NCBI GenBank assembly: GCA_021399435.1
Contig: JAJTUP010000043.1
Coordinates: forward strand, 248,001 to 312,000
DNA from: Diaporthe sp. PMI_573
Lineage: Eukaryota; Ascomycota; Sordariomycetes; Diaporthales; Diaporthaceae
Reading direction: 5' to 3'
Length of the DNA: 64,000 bases
The notes beneath the pieces were generated by a model. The model did no database searches and was not told the DNA's origin. It saw only the letters and a program-made list of their open reading frames with translations. Position 1 is the stretch's first letter. The number at the start of each line of letters is the position of its first letter. Position numbers and translations under genes: made by a program. Below, in pieces: positions 20,855 to 31,809 of the stretch.

Positions 20855-23242
20855 ATGAATGTACTGCCTGCTGCTTTTTTTCTGTGCGTAAACACGAGTA
20901 AAATGTTTGCTGAAACCTTTGAATGTCAACGCCGTCACTTTAATCCTAGGTTCAAAATTAAGAGAGCACATTGGGCAGTTGGGAAAGTTGAGAGACTACA
21001 CGCTCCTCTCCGGAGGGCGTACGATATTCTTACCCAAGAAATCGGCCATATTACAGACAAGGAGACTATACTCCAGATGGCAGTCAAAGCTCTCAACGAT
21101 ACTGCTGGCCCAAATGGTATCGTCCCAACCCTTCTTGTTTTCGGGGCATACCCCCGAATCAACCAAGACTCACCACCATCGCCGGAAATCACACTTCGTG
21201 CGGAAGCAATTCAGAAGGCCATGAAGATGCTCCGAAAGATTCGCGCAGAGGTAGAGTTCAACCGCGCGATCAACACAAGAAACGGCCCAGATCTACACGA
21301 AGTTCTGTCCCTGCCACTGGGCGCTGAAGTGATGATTTGGAGAGAAAACAAGGGATGGACTGGACCGCACGAACTCAAGGCCAAAGATGAGCACAATTTG
21401 ACTATCGAAACAGTCAATGGACCTGCTACCTTTCGAGCTACCCAAGCTAAGGCATATCATCGTGCGGAGACACAGCCTGATGAGGTCCAAGACGAGATCG
21501 TCGTGCGACCAGAGCCAGAGCAGCCAAGGAGGCGAGGACGACCTCGGAAAACAACCGCACGATACTTCCAAGTATTCTTGACCCAGAAGGAGAAGGATAA
21601 CTTCGAGTTAGCCCTCAAACTTCGTGCGGATAACGTTATCAATGTGCCAGGAGGTCCCTTTGAGGAATCAGATGCTCTGGAACTGAATGCCCTTGCAAAT
21701 GAAAATGTGTTTTCCTTCGTACGATACAAACCAGAGGGAATTCACAAAGGGCTTCGAGTATACAAGACGCGAATGGTACGAGAGATCAAGAACAAGTCTA
21801 CCAAGCCTATAGAGAAATCCAGGCTGGTCGTACAAGGTTATGGGGATGAGGAAAAGCAAGCTATCCTCACCCAGGCCCCAACTATTCAGAGGATGAGCCA
21901 GAGGCTAATCTTTGCCTTGGGCCCTACCCTCGTACGAAATTTTGGGGCACAAGGGGAACTCAGGGACATCACTCAAGCCTATACTCAATCTGAGGACAGG
22001 CTGACCAGGACAATCATCGCACGATTACCTGCAGAGCTTGAGGAGAGGTACCCCGAAGGAACAGTCCTCTTGATATCGAAGCCATTGTACGGGCTTGCGG
22101 AATCAGGGCTCTACTGGTTCAAAACATATCATTCGCACCACACGGAGGCTCTAGGGATGAAGGTCTCTACGTACGACCCATGTTTGCTATATACCACAGA
22201 TGGCCCAGAGAACTTTGCTATCACAGGTATGCAAACAGACGATACCTTTACTTTTGCAACTGAGCCCTTCTCGCACAAGGAGGAGGAGGAGTTGAGGAAG
22301 AAGAACTTCCGTGCGAAGCCCAAGACTATTCTGACCCCAGAACAACCAATTGAGTTCAACGGAGGCAGAATTAGTCTCGAAGGGGAGAACATCACCTTCG
22401 TACAAAAGGGACAGGCGAGTCAACTCAGCCTGGTTGACCCTCGTGCGGAAGACGCACCTCAACAGTACATAGCCCAAAGGGCAAGGGGAGCATACATTGC
22501 TTCCATCTGCCAACCCGAGGCTTCGTACGACCTATCAGCAGCAGCACAAGTCAAAGAGCCAGAGGAAAAAGACATCGAGGCTCTGAACGCGCGAATAGAG
22601 TGGCAAATGAGGAACCCATCCAGGGGTCTAACATATGTGCCACTTGACCTCGCACGAGCAAAACTGTACATCTTCACAGATGGATCTTTTGCAAACAACA
22701 AGGACCTAAGCTCACAGCTAGGGTTCATCATCGTGCTGGCTACGGAAACAGGTCGTACGGAGAATGACTTTGAGATCCAGGGCAATATCATCCACTGGAG
22801 CTCTACGAAGTGTAAAAGAGTTACACGAAGCGTTCTGGCTAGTGAACTCTATGGCATGACTACGGGCTTTGATAGTGGGATTGCCCTTAGTACGACGCTC
22901 AACCGGATACTAGACTCTTTGAACATACCACGAGTCCCACTGGTGATCTGCTCAGACTCACGATCTCTGTACGAATGCCTAGTCAAGCTAGGAACTACAG
23001 ATGAGAAGAGACTGATGATAGATATCATGTCCCTCCGAGAGTCGTACGAAAAGAAAGAGATCTCAGAGGTACGATGGATCGATGGCAAAGACAACCCGGC
23101 AGATGCCTGTACGAAGAAGACCCCCAACCAGGCCCTGGAACGCCTCATATCTACAAATACGCTCAGAATTCGAATCGAAGCGTTTGTGGATAGGCTGGAC
23201 AAAAAGGAACCGCACGAAGCAAAGGAAGCTACCGTGCGATGA
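20855..23242 (+). CDS. Copia pol fragment: integrase C-terminus, reverse transcriptase, RNase H
   Basis: A 795-codon open frame. Homology begins at AHWAVGKVERLHAPLRRAYD (integrase end); the first 30 residues are probably flank. Then RLVVQGYGD, LRDITQAYTQSE, LISKPLYGLAESGLYWFKTY and GMQTDDTF (the RT active-site box, with QTDD where YVDD is typical) mark the reverse transcriptase. LYIFTDGSFANNKDLSSQLG, RSVLASELYG and ICSDSRSLYECL mark RNase H (Asp, Glu, Asp). The frame has no stops, so truncation was fairly recent or the fragment has been spared mutation. Without the 5' part it cannot transpose by itself. Confidence 0.85.
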   Translation: MNVLPAAFFLCVNTSKMFAETFECQRRHFNPRFKIKRAHWAVGKVERLHAPLRRAYDILTQEIGHITDKETILQMAVKALNDTAGPNGIVPTLLVFGAYPRINQDSPPSPEITLRAEAIQKAMKMLRKIRAEVEFNRAINTRNGPDLHEVLSLPLGAEVMIWRENKGWTGPHELKAKDEHNLTIETVNGPATFRATQAKAYHRAETQPDEVQDEIVVRPEPEQPRRRGRPRKTTARYFQVFLTQKEKDNFELALKLRADNVINVPGGPFEESDALELNALANENVFSFVRYKPEGIHKGLRVYKTRMVREIKNKSTKPIEKSRLVVQGYGDEEKQAILTQAPTIQRMSQRLIFALGPTLVRNFGAQGELRDITQAYTQSEDRLTRTIIARLPAELEERYPEGTVLLISKPLYGLAESGLYWFKTYHSHHTEALGMKVSTYDPCLLYTTDGPENFAITGMQTDDTFTFATEPFSHKEEEELRKKNFRAKPKTILTPEQPIEFNGGRISLEGENITFVQKGQASQLSLVDPRAEDAPQQYIAQRARGAYIASICQPEASYDLSAAAQVKEPEEKDIEALNARIEWQMRNPSRGLTYVPLDLARAKLYIFTDGSFANNKDLSSQLGFIIVLATETGRTENDFEIQGNIIHWSSTKCKRVTRSVLASELYGMTTGFDSGIALSTTLNRILDSLNIPRVPLVICSDSRSLYECLVKLGTTDEKRLMIDIMSLRESYEKKEISEVRWIDGKDNPADACTKKTPNQALERLISTNTLRIRIEAFVDRLDKKEPHEAKEATVR

Positions 23243-23683
23243 AGGAAGAAAGAAGTCGAGGGAAGAAAGGGAGAGGAAGGGTGTTTAAACATTCGCCGGG
23301 ACAGCGTGCAAGTGTGCGCTGTCGCCGTATCTTCCCTTTACGGCTGGGCAAGTGCTCACCCGTACGAATGAATCACTGACGGCAAAGGAAAATGCTGCTG
23401 AAAGTGCTGCAAGAAAGTTTCCTTTGTCTGCTGCTTAAGAAGTTGTTGCCGTGCGAAAAGGAGGAAGAAAAGGGGGAGAAAAGTGTCGTCGTGATACCCG
23501 GGGGCCAAACGGTTTTCCTGGTGTACCGTACGTCACTTACACCGAACTTGGTCAAAACTGGTCAGTTCAACCTGACCTTGGTTGCAAAAGATAGCTCTGG
23601 AAAAGAGCTATCGCACGAGCAATTCAACTTGCTCAAAGTCATGGTTTTCAGGGCGTGCGATCTCAAAAAGAAAAGAGAGTCTG

Positions 23684-23887
23684 TGTTGGAATAGCACCTG
23701 GTTGGATCGCACGTAGTTCGATAGGTTGGGTGTGCTTAGTCAGCCGGGGGCCCGGCTGGGGAAGAGTGGCCTCTTCCCCTTCGTACGATAGTACACCCGT
23801 TTCCCTAAGCAAGCAATACAATCAGAACCAACCAACAGACCCCTACGTACGTACGTACTATCGCCATATGGCAAAGGCCATTCAACA
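23684..23887 (+). mobile_element. 204-bp 3' LTR of the copia element
   Basis: TGTTGGAATAG...CATTCAACA, preceded by the polypurine tract. It matches the inverted LTR at 11396-11599 almost base for base, including the CCGGGGGCCCGG palindrome and the ACGTACGTACGT run. Confidence 0.9.
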
Positions 23888-24203
23888 GTTGGGTCCTTAA
23901 GTCGTGACGAAACCCCAACTCGTTCATTGAAACACCGAAAGCGACAGCTTACCTAAGAACAAACGAAGTAACCCTAAAATGAGCGTGAACAGCAATCACC
24001 CAATCAAGACCTTGTACACACGAAACCCAGGTCGTATTTGTAACGCGAATCCTATCAAAGGAACAAGAACGAGGCGTTTACTAGGTAGAATTAATTCAGA
24101 ACTCCTTAACGATAAGAAAGGGTATGCAACTAGAGGGCATGATTACTAGATTGACCGAAACCTATAAAACGAGAAAACGTAAGATGCATTCAGTGTTGCT
24201 TAG

Positions 24204-27190
24204 CAGCGTTCCACGCAAACCAAACAAAGCAAATGGGATAGTCCCGCTTGATTTGCTCTGCTAATATAGCCCATTTGCGGACTTGCCTCTAATTTTTTCG
24301 CCTTGTTGACTTGGTTGACTTGCCCATTTGCCACTGGAAAGGCCCCACAACTTTCCTAAATAGGAAGGTATGATAGCTCCTCTGCGTTGGTCATCATCGC
24401 CATCTCTGCCGCCGGCCCAGCCATAGTCCCTTTCTTCAGCCAGTCCTTTAAACAAAGCAGCATTTCGAGTGTTGCCCCCTTCATTCTGTGCCTCTGTGAG
24501 GTTATCGTGAGCTTCCCTTGGCTAAAGACCCGCTCGCACTCTGATGACATCGCAGGCACAGATAGCACGTCTATGGCCATTTGTGACAGAATAGGGAACT
24601 CTGTACGATGGTCTCGCCACCAGCAAAGAGGGTTAAGAGGAACCTCACGCCCGGCTTTGTCTCTCTGCCGAGGGATCCTCATCGCGACATAATTCTTATA
24701 CTCCATTTCTGGCGTCAACGGCTGTTGTTGTGCCTCTGGTTCAGGCGGTGGCGATGGCTCCATAAACGCCGTTCTTCGCTTCTCCATAACTGATAGCTGA
24801 GGATTAGCAACAACAGGCTGGGGAGGCTGTGACTGTTGTGGAGGGGGAGTTGTTGCTTTATCAGAGACCCAGTACTTCCGTAAGAAGTTCTTGAACTGTT
24901 GTTCGGCCTCATCCAACAATAGCGGCGCCGCTTTCCTGATACCACCTGTGCGATAACGAGGATGAAGAATCGTAGCCGCTAAGTAAATCGGGCAGCTTCG
25001 CAACCTCCTCTTGTATTTGGCCACCAAATATAAAGCCTCTTGGACCGAGACCTGGAGAAAGAGAGCGCCTTCAAAGCCATATTCAGCCTCCCGTTGCTTC
25101 TGCCGCCACGATGTGCCCCGCGATGTAGATGTATCAGACTCTTCAGCCTCCTCTTGTTGCTGCCGCTGGGGCGATCTAGGCCGCGATGATGACTGTGATG
25201 ATGATGATGGGGAGGCCGCTGCCGCTGTGGGGATAACCTCTGTACTGGAGGCTGTGATCTCGTCAAGAATTTCTTCTTCAGCATGTGTCTTTTTGCCACC
25301 AAATCGTTGAAGCCATACGCGTAGGTGCTGTTCCAAATCCCATAGCGAGGAGAAGCCATCGTGAATCGCCGCACTGTTACCTTCGTGAAGCTTCGTATGG
25401 TACAGAAACGGTTGAAGAAGATCGCGTACCGACTCAATCACTCGCCATTCCTGAACAGAGAAGAGGTTGTATATCCTCACCCGCATCAGCGCGTTTCTGG
25501 GTGTAATAATCGACGGCCTTGCGCAACTTCAACAGCAGATCTAGCTCCGCCGCATCCGAATTCCATCGTGTATCGTTTGCCATCTTGACGCTGAGCCCAG
25601 ATATATCGCCAGTCTGTTGCTCCGTTGGGTGTAGGTCATATTGAAGGTTCTCGCCAGTGTGCCTACCGTTGACGACCCTCAGCCCAATCAAGCGGTTCCT
25701 CACATTATAGTCAAGATCCACGAAATGCGCAACCACGGCTACCAACGCCTTGCTGTTGGGCGAAGTCCACAGATCAGCAGACAGATGGACCTTGGACAGA
25801 GCGGTGCTGCGAAGCTGTCTCTTCCGGGCATTGAGGTTCTCCGTAAAGGCTTCAACTAGCCACTTCATCATCGTGGTTTCGCTTTTCGGGAGGATCTGAT
25901 CGGTAAACGTGGGATTCCAGACGTGTAGCAGCTGACAGAACTGGGGCGCCTCTAATAACGAGATGGGCAGGTCACAACAAGCAACAAGCTCTGTAATGGC
26001 CTTTCTCGCGAGATTAGCGGCAGCGAGGGTTGGTGTATCAGTATTAGCTGTGGCAGAATGAGGGAAAGGAACTGGGTGCTGTGAGTGAGTAACGAGGTCG
26101 TGATGGTCTGTACGCCTCCTCTTCCTGCTGTCACGGCCAGCACGAGATGCAGCATGGGAGCTGGGTCTATTGGCGCTATCAACGAATATTCTAAGCTGAG
26201 GAGAGGAAAAGAAAGGGGAGAGCGAAGCTCTGGCGGTCCCTGGCTCGCGAAGTCTTGACGCGACTGTGGGGCTAAGGGTTAGGGTCCTTGTGACGGCCAG
26301 GTGGCTTGCCTACCGTGGCTGCCGTCACACCTGCGACCTAACTCTGCTGGGCTGACATTACACGGTCAGCCCCTCTAATAAAGTCTTTCAGCTTCCCAAA
26401 TCGGTGGCCGTTGTTATCACTGCCCTCGAGATGATTTAGAGCAGAACTGGTTGTGATATTCTTGCCGCTTTTAGTCTGATACAACGTGTGCTGACGCTTC
26501 TCATCACAGGGACGGCAAAACCACCACTCATCGCCAGTCTTTCTGACACCGTCGGGGTTCTGAATAACCTCTAGCAGCTTCTCCCCGAAGTGCCAGATGC
26601 CAGACTGTGTTGAAGAGCTCTTCCGTTTCGGCTGGGGGGTCTGGCATCTATCTGGCGGCTACAAACTGATGGCGCCGGCCTTTGACCGTGATACGTGGGA
26701 GGTCTTTGAGGGAACCAATAGCAAAGCGAGCTGTCGCGTCGTGAGTGTCAATTTGGCTCTGGATGGATTGCGAGGAAGGCTGACGAGGCTGGCCAAGCAG
26801 CGAAAGGGCGTTTGTAGCCATGATGATGCCTACAGTACAGGTACACTCGATGATGAGATGCGACGAAGCCTAAGATCAGAGGACGGCTACAACAAACAGC
26901 TCAACTGCAGAAAAGCTGACAGATTTGACTCCGGATTCCGGGGGAGGGGGCCAAATCGGGCTAACGATCGACATAGGTTTCGGAGCAAAACAACAAAAAT
27001 GGGCTCACGATCCTCAATACAGTGGGGCAAACAGAGTCACATGTGGGGCCGCCAGGTTAACGTCCATTTGTTTGGTTCGTTTGCAAGTCATTTGCATATA
27101 AATGTCCCTTGTTTGGCTTGCTGAAATGTCGGGCTTTGCGACTTTCATTTGGCAAATGACTTGCAAAGGCTTGGTTTGCGTGGAACGCTG
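24204..27190 (-). mobile_element. hAT transposon, about 3 kb, inactive
   Basis: The ends share CAGCGTTCCACGCAAACCAA as terminal inverted repeats (left at 24204, right ending at 27190). TGCTTAG occurs directly outside the left end (24197-24203) and 4 bp outside the right end (27195-27201), a probable imperfect target duplication. Inside lies the damaged transposase on the minus strand. Confidence 0.75.
24356..26840 (-). pseudogene. hAT transposase with BED finger, frameshifted and internally deleted
   Basis: N-terminal fragments on the minus strand include a frame with a TAG at about 26640 and then a BED-type zinc finger (WWFCRPCDEKRQHT, CX2C, about 26530-26460). A Ser/Arg hinge (26330-26130) and the catalytic part (25871-24356) follow. 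HLSADLWTSPNSKALVAVVA holds the first Asp. The stretch from HTGENLQ to KMANDTRWNS lacks the roughly 120 residues that should contain DNA..ND and the CxxH motif. A frameshift at about 25470 separates KRADAGEDIQPL from QEWRVIESVRDLL. The C-terminal dimerisation motif MSSECERVFSQGKLT is intact. The gene is non-functional. Confidence 0.75.
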
Positions 27191-27559
27191 TCAATGCTTA
27201 GTGGCTGGTCTGGACGTCTTCCCGGGTGTTCCTCTAGCTTGCCGAGCCCCTGGCTTATGATTCCAGCTGTTTCAGTATTGTCTAGGATTCGCAATGGATA
27301 TGGACTATGAGCCTTTGTTGAACGGGTTCTGTTGCAGCCACCCGGTTGACGTGACCACGCGTCAGGCACTTGCGCGCTAATGGATATGCTGTTACCCTAG
27401 TCCCACTACCTAGAAGTAGGCTCGTGTGTTGTCTCTGGAATTGTCATTACCTCATCGTCTAATAGCATGAGACATGTTCCTGTACAAGTATAATCATCCA
27501 TCATCTGGCCCGCACATGGTCCTTCCGGCTAGACCCCGGAATCTCCATCCGGCCACATA
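27191..27559. other. Short spacer between the hAT and the Pogo element
   Basis: No gene, RNA or repeat is recognised beyond the flanking target sites. Confidence 0.4.
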
Positions 27560-27739
27560 CCGTATATACTCGACAAATTCACGATACCCCCGGTCGCCTA
27601 ATTAGGCCTAATCTTACCTAGGCTGAAGCTATAGCCACCTTACTAATCTACGCTAGGTTTAGCCCCCCAGAGATGCCCATCACGTCTCTAACGCGTCGAT
27701 CTTGAAGTTATTTGTTTACTGCTGGTCTCATGGGTCACA

Positions 27740-29419
27740 ATGCCTCCCCTAGGCCCAATCTCAACCAACATCCTACAAAAAAAGCCAGGGCCAAAGCCCA
27801 AGCCCCTTCATGAGCGAAAAGCTCCTTCATTTAAGCCAGTTACACGGGTAGAACGGTCATACAAGCAGAAAAAACGTGTTGAAGTTCTTCTATTTCTTTT
27901 GAACCACCGTATCCCAGGAACTACTGGAGGTAGAGGTGGCCATTATCGACAAGACCTCCCACCTTCCCAAGATGGCTTCCGTCCTCCTACACTATTTGAA
28001 GCCTCCCAGTTCTTCAAGATCCCTGAAGCAACTATAAGGACTTGGTGGAAAAAGCGGGATCAGCTTGTACGCAAAGAGGATCAACGAAGGTATCACCCTA
28101 GATGGCCAGAGTTGGAAGACAAGCTTTACACCTGTTTTACACGGCGAACAGAAAATAGAATTGTTTCTATCGGCTGGTTTCGACGAGAATCAAAAAGGCT
28201 ATTTAAGGACACCTACCCTGAAAGCGTTCACCTCTGGGTATTCTCTACCGGCTGGTTTAGAGGCTTTCTACATCGACATAGGATTTCACATAGAAGGGTT
28301 ACTAAGAAGGCCACCAAGCTTCCTGCAGAGTACCTTGAAGTTGTGAATAACTTCGTCAAGTTCATTAGACGTATATCTCAACCAAGAGATTCTCTCTCAG
28401 TACCAGCATCAGCACCAGCACCAGCACCAGCACCAGCACCAGCACCAGCACCAGCACCAGCACCAGCACCAGCACCAGCACCAGCACCAGCACCAGCACC
28501 AGTTGTCAACAACTCACCTCCTCGGCGGTTCTCCAAATCAGCAATCCTAAATCTGGACGAAACTCCTATTCCATTTGAGTATAATTCTGGATGTACATAT
28601 ACTTCTACAGGCTCGAAGTCAGTACAGGCAAAAACAGAACGGAGTGGATGGGATAAACGACAAGCTACTCTTATTCTCTACATCTCTGCAGATGGCATAC
28701 AGAGATTCAAGCCGAAGATTATATTCCATGGTACTTCAGGACCTGCAGGAAGGATATACAATCAGGAATCCTCATCCTACAGTCCTGATGTTACTGTGGA
28801 ATTCAATCCTACAGCTTACAATAATGAGGAATTATTCGGTAAATGGATTACTGAAGAACTAGACGCAGTAGCTAAGGATATGAAGGATTTCCTATTGGTT
28901 ATGGATGTTGCTAGATTCCATGTAACTGACACTATCAAGCAACAGTTGAAGGATCTAGGGGTTACTATTGCATTGATACCAGCTGGCTGTACTAGTCTCC
29001 TTCAGCCATTGGATACTGCAGTCAACCATCCCTTCAAGCTTTGGCTTCAGGAATTTACTGACGAATATATGACAGAGAAAGAGAAGGAAAGCCCTGGACA
29101 TATATGGACAGTCTCTGACATGCGTATAATGACTACCTGGGTAGTAGCCAGGGCAGTAAAACGTCTGGAAGAAAGGCCAGAGTTGGTTCAGAATACCTTC
29201 ATTCACACTGGAATTTCTATTCGTCCTGATGGAAGTCAGGTTAACATGGTCCGTATCAAGGATATAGAGCCTTCTCAAATCAACTGGGAAGGCTGGGAAA
29301 CGGCTAAGGAACCTACCTTGAAGATGGAGTATGAGGAAGTGTCTGTAACACCTCTGGAAGAGATGGACCTCTTTGTGAAGGAAGAGGAGGTTCAAGACTG
29401 TATTACTGTAGCTTGTTAG
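27740..29419 (+). CDS. Pogo/Fot1-type DDE transposase, 559 aa
   Basis: An uninterrupted ATG-to-TAG frame. Residues 25-175 hold two helix-turn-helix regions (FKIPEATIRTWWKKR and the CENP-B-like RRESKRLFKDTY...STGWFRGFLHRHRI). The DDE_1 catalytic core follows: ILNLDETPIPF (first Asp), FLLVMDVARFHVTD (second Asp) and CTSLLQPLDTAVNHPF (third Asp). Family members cut and paste the element at TA sites. Oddly, a run of Ala-Pro repeats separates the DNA-binding and catalytic halves. With intact TIRs and catalytic triad it may be active, though the second Asp box has Ala-Arg-Phe where LDGHxSH is common. Confidence 0.9.
   Translation: MPPLGPISTNILQKKPGPKPKPLHERKAPSFKPVTRVERSYKQKKRVEVLLFLLNHRIPGTTGGRGGHYRQDLPPSQDGFRPPTLFEASQFFKIPEATIRTWWKKRDQLVRKEDQRRYHPRWPELEDKLYTCFTRRTENRIVSIGWFRRESKRLFKDTYPESVHLWVFSTGWFRGFLHRHRISHRRVTKKATKLPAEYLEVVNNFVKFIRRISQPRDSLSVPASAPAPAPAPAPAPAPAPAPAPAPAPAPAPAPVVNNSPPRRFSKSAILNLDETPIPFEYNSGCTYTSTGSKSVQAKTERSGWDKRQATLILYISADGIQRFKPKIIFHGTSGPAGRIYNQESSSYSPDVTVEFNPTAYNNEELFGKWITEELDAVAKDMKDFLLVMDVARFHVTDTIKQQLKDLGVTIALIPAGCTSLLQPLDTAVNHPFKLWLQEFTDEYMTEKEKESPGHIWTVSDMRIMTTWVVARAVKRLEERPELVQNTFIHTGISIRPDGSQVNMVRIKDIEPSQINWEGWETAKEPTLKMEYEEVSVTPLEEMDLFVKEEEVQDCITVAC
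28412..28501 (+). repeat. In-frame hexanucleotide (GCACCA)15 tract
   Basis: Fifteen perfect copies code for (Ala-Pro)15 inside the Pogo transposase linker. Perfect identity points to recent slippage. Confidence 0.95.
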
Positions 29420-29515
29420 TGTATCCAAAACCCTGGCCATGGTGGCTTCAAACTAGACCAAAATAGGACTGGTCTTAGTGACCGGGGGTATCGTGAATTT
29501 GTCGAGTATATACGG

Positions 29516-30920
29516 TACCATGCCGCCTGACCGAATGTCTCCGTCTCGTCGTCTACTCCGCGAAGGACACGCTTTCGTATTGTTCGATTGCTAGAAGCAA
29601 GCTAGCGGATTATCTACACCATAGTTGTCTCCGACTCGTCGTCTGCTCCGCGAGGGTTATGCTCATGTCCCAGTGACACCATCCGGGCACTGGCTCGCGG
29701 GTCATGTCTCCGTCTCGTCGTCTGCTCCGCGGAGGACATGCTCTCCCGGTTGGACCACCTAGAGAAAAGAAAGGAACTGGAAACAAGACGATCCAAGCAG
29801 GAAACGCACTGGGAGCCTTCGCGCACCCAAAGAAGGGGCGCTCAGAGCGTCCAGAGAGGTTTCTTTATCCGCATTTGTAAGCTAGGATCGTGACAATTGT
29901 CATCACAGCGCCCCGAACCACGCCGTTGGACTACATCGCCGAGGTTCGTTGCCAGGGAACTCTCGCGGCAGGCACATCAAGCGACGATCTTTCCCCTTCT
30001 GTCAGCCAATCCACTTCTGGCAACCGGCCCGGCAGAGCATCGACCAGGCCCTGCGGGCAGGGGCATAAGGGACTGCATAGTCAGCCCATGCGGGGAATTG
30101 GAGGAAGCAATTTCGGCCAATCAGAGGCTCTGAAATGGGAAGTTCTGGCTTGAATTAAAAGTGTCGCCCCTGCGCGCCTATAAAGGGGGCATAAAGATTG
30201 ATATTCAGAACTTATATCCTTTGTTTCTCAGCCAATAAGGGTTCGGATAAGAGGTGAATATAACCATTAAAACCGCAAGAATTCAGGCTATTTTTCGGTA
30301 CTGTTCTCATAGCCCAAGGAATATTTTTTTTTTTTTAGTGCAAATTCCTAGTTCCGGAGTTTTGGGGTTTTCGAAGAAATTACGGGACCTTGAACCATTC
30401 TAAAGAATGGCATATCAAGAGCAGCCCGAAATGCGCATATAGGGAAATTAAGGGGCTCAGTTTATTGTGGATACCGGCTGCCTTGCGATGGGAGAACTGT
30501 CGGCGCTTTTTGCGTAGGAAACCTGGACTCTGGATCTTGGCTCCCTATCTTTGAATGAAATGTCCTATCTATTAAGAACGAACAACCGAGCATGTAGAGC
30601 GACCGCTCTGCTGGATCCCTCAAGACGGGCTTAAAGGCACTCCAGAGCGATAGCATATCTCATGTCTCTTTCTATATTCTTCTCACTGTGTCACGTTCAC
30701 AGCTATGGGGTAGAGGGTTAGACTTCGGTTCCGAGGGCAAACTGGTAGACCTCAGCGTTCCTGTACGTAAAAAAAGTGCGCGGGCAGGTGGTATGCGCGG
30801 CTGACCGGTGAACCACGTTCTATATTCCGTTACTCAGCTAAGTTCCGATTTTCTCAATGCGTCGTAACATCGAAACATATTCTTACGTCGTGCTATATAT
30901 TTTTCAAAAGCGAGGTTACC
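29516..30920. other. Gene-free interval with a triplicated segment
   Basis: Three copies of GTCTCCGTCTCGTCGTCT followed by CTCCGCG and GGACATGCT-like words occur at about 29537, 29627 and 29705. A TATA-like CTATAAAGGG lies at about 30179 followed by CAGCC-rich DNA. This could be an eroded LTR, but no ends were found. Confidence 0.4.
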
Positions 30921-31709
30921 ATGAAATCCATATTCGCCAATGTCCTCCTCTTCTTAGCCATTACTGTCAACCCCATCGGAATCATGTCTTCACCCACAGC
31001 TGCCAGCCCAAGTGACGTGCGCTGCTCCGTCGCTGCGCCACAAGTAAACGCTACAAGTGACGAGACTCGCAACAGTCTCGTCTCAACAAACTTCATAGTG
31101 GCCGTCAAGCCTATCATCACCACTGGCCTGAACGCAACGAGCACCGACTGCAAAAAGACGACAATGCTTGACGCCAACGACCTGGAGCCGGGCGACTGGT
31201 TCCACCGAGCCAACATCTGGCTCAAGCATGATGTCAACTGTTCGCCCTTCGAGTACTGCTACTTCAAAGTCAAATTTTCGCGCGGGACATGGCTTCTGCT
31301 GCTGCTCGATCTGGCTCTTCACGGCATGCTCGCCGGCGTCGACATCCATACCATCATCCTGTGGGCCGACGCCGGCTTTGTTTACCGGGCGGCCTTGGCG
31401 TCGCTGGTGGTCTGTGGGCTGGCCTTTATGCTAAACATGTCGATTCTGTTTGTGTCCTTTGCACATGGATACGTTTCCCAGATGGTATGACAACTGTTTA
31501 TCGGCTTCTTCTGGGCCCTCGTCGAGATCTCTCTCAAAGGTCACAGCCTGCGCCTGCTGAAAGCTGCCGACAGCGGCGACGGCGCGACTCGCACAATATA
31601 TATTCTGTTCGGCCTGGACCTAGCTATGTCCGGAATCCTGGCGGTGCTCGGCCTCGAGCTTATTGTGTTGATAACCCACGACTATAGTGAGTGCTGTCTG
31701 TATGGTTAA
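30921..31709 (+). CDS. Multi-span membrane protein interrupted by an in-frame TGA
   Basis: The ATG at 30921 starts a signal-like segment (MKSIFANVLLFLAITVNP). A luminal-type region with four Cys and possible N-glycosylation sites follows, then hydrophobic spans at about residues 122-142 and 150-180. The frame stops at TGA (31488-31490), but the same frame continues for 72 more codons to a TAA at 31707 with two further hydrophobic spans (LFIGFFWALVEI and YILFGLDLAMSGILAVLGLE). Either the TGA is a disabling mutation, is read through (TGA-C context), or is removed by a 42-bp in-phase intron (GTATGA...GAG, 31485-31526) with a poor branch site. No family is recognised. Confidence 0.5.
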
Positions 31710-31809
31710 TATATAGAAACTTGGTAGTTCATGAAGTACTATGTCTTATCTAGCGATATTCTAGGCTGGTGAAGGACGTTTATACAGATTTATGCTTGCT
31801 TTATTCTAG

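Larger units (their letters stand above)
20855..23887 (+). mobile_element. Ty1/copia retrotransposon, 5'-truncated, 3' LTR present
   Basis: It contains the pol C-terminal part (integrase tail, RT, RNase H), a 3' untranslated stretch, a purine-rich tract (AAAAAGAAAAGAGAG, 23665-23679) and the 204-bp LTR. Gag, protease, integrase core and the 5' LTR are absent. Words of the CGTRCGA/TCGYACG type recur roughly every 100 bp through coding and non-coding parts. Confidence 0.85.
27560..29515 (+). mobile_element. Fot1/Pogo-like DNA transposon, full length
   Basis: 1,956 bp with perfect terminal inverted repeats of about 36 bp starting CCGTATATACTCGACAAATT, flanked by TA on both sides (27558-27559 and 29516-29517), the Tc1/mariner-type target duplication. 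One intact transposase ORF fills it. Length and layout match Fot1-family elements. Confidence 0.93.

Noticed and set aside
29830..30900. LTR of an unidentified gypsy element around the CTATAAAGGG box
   Set aside because: No TG...CA ends, target duplication or second copy could be found.
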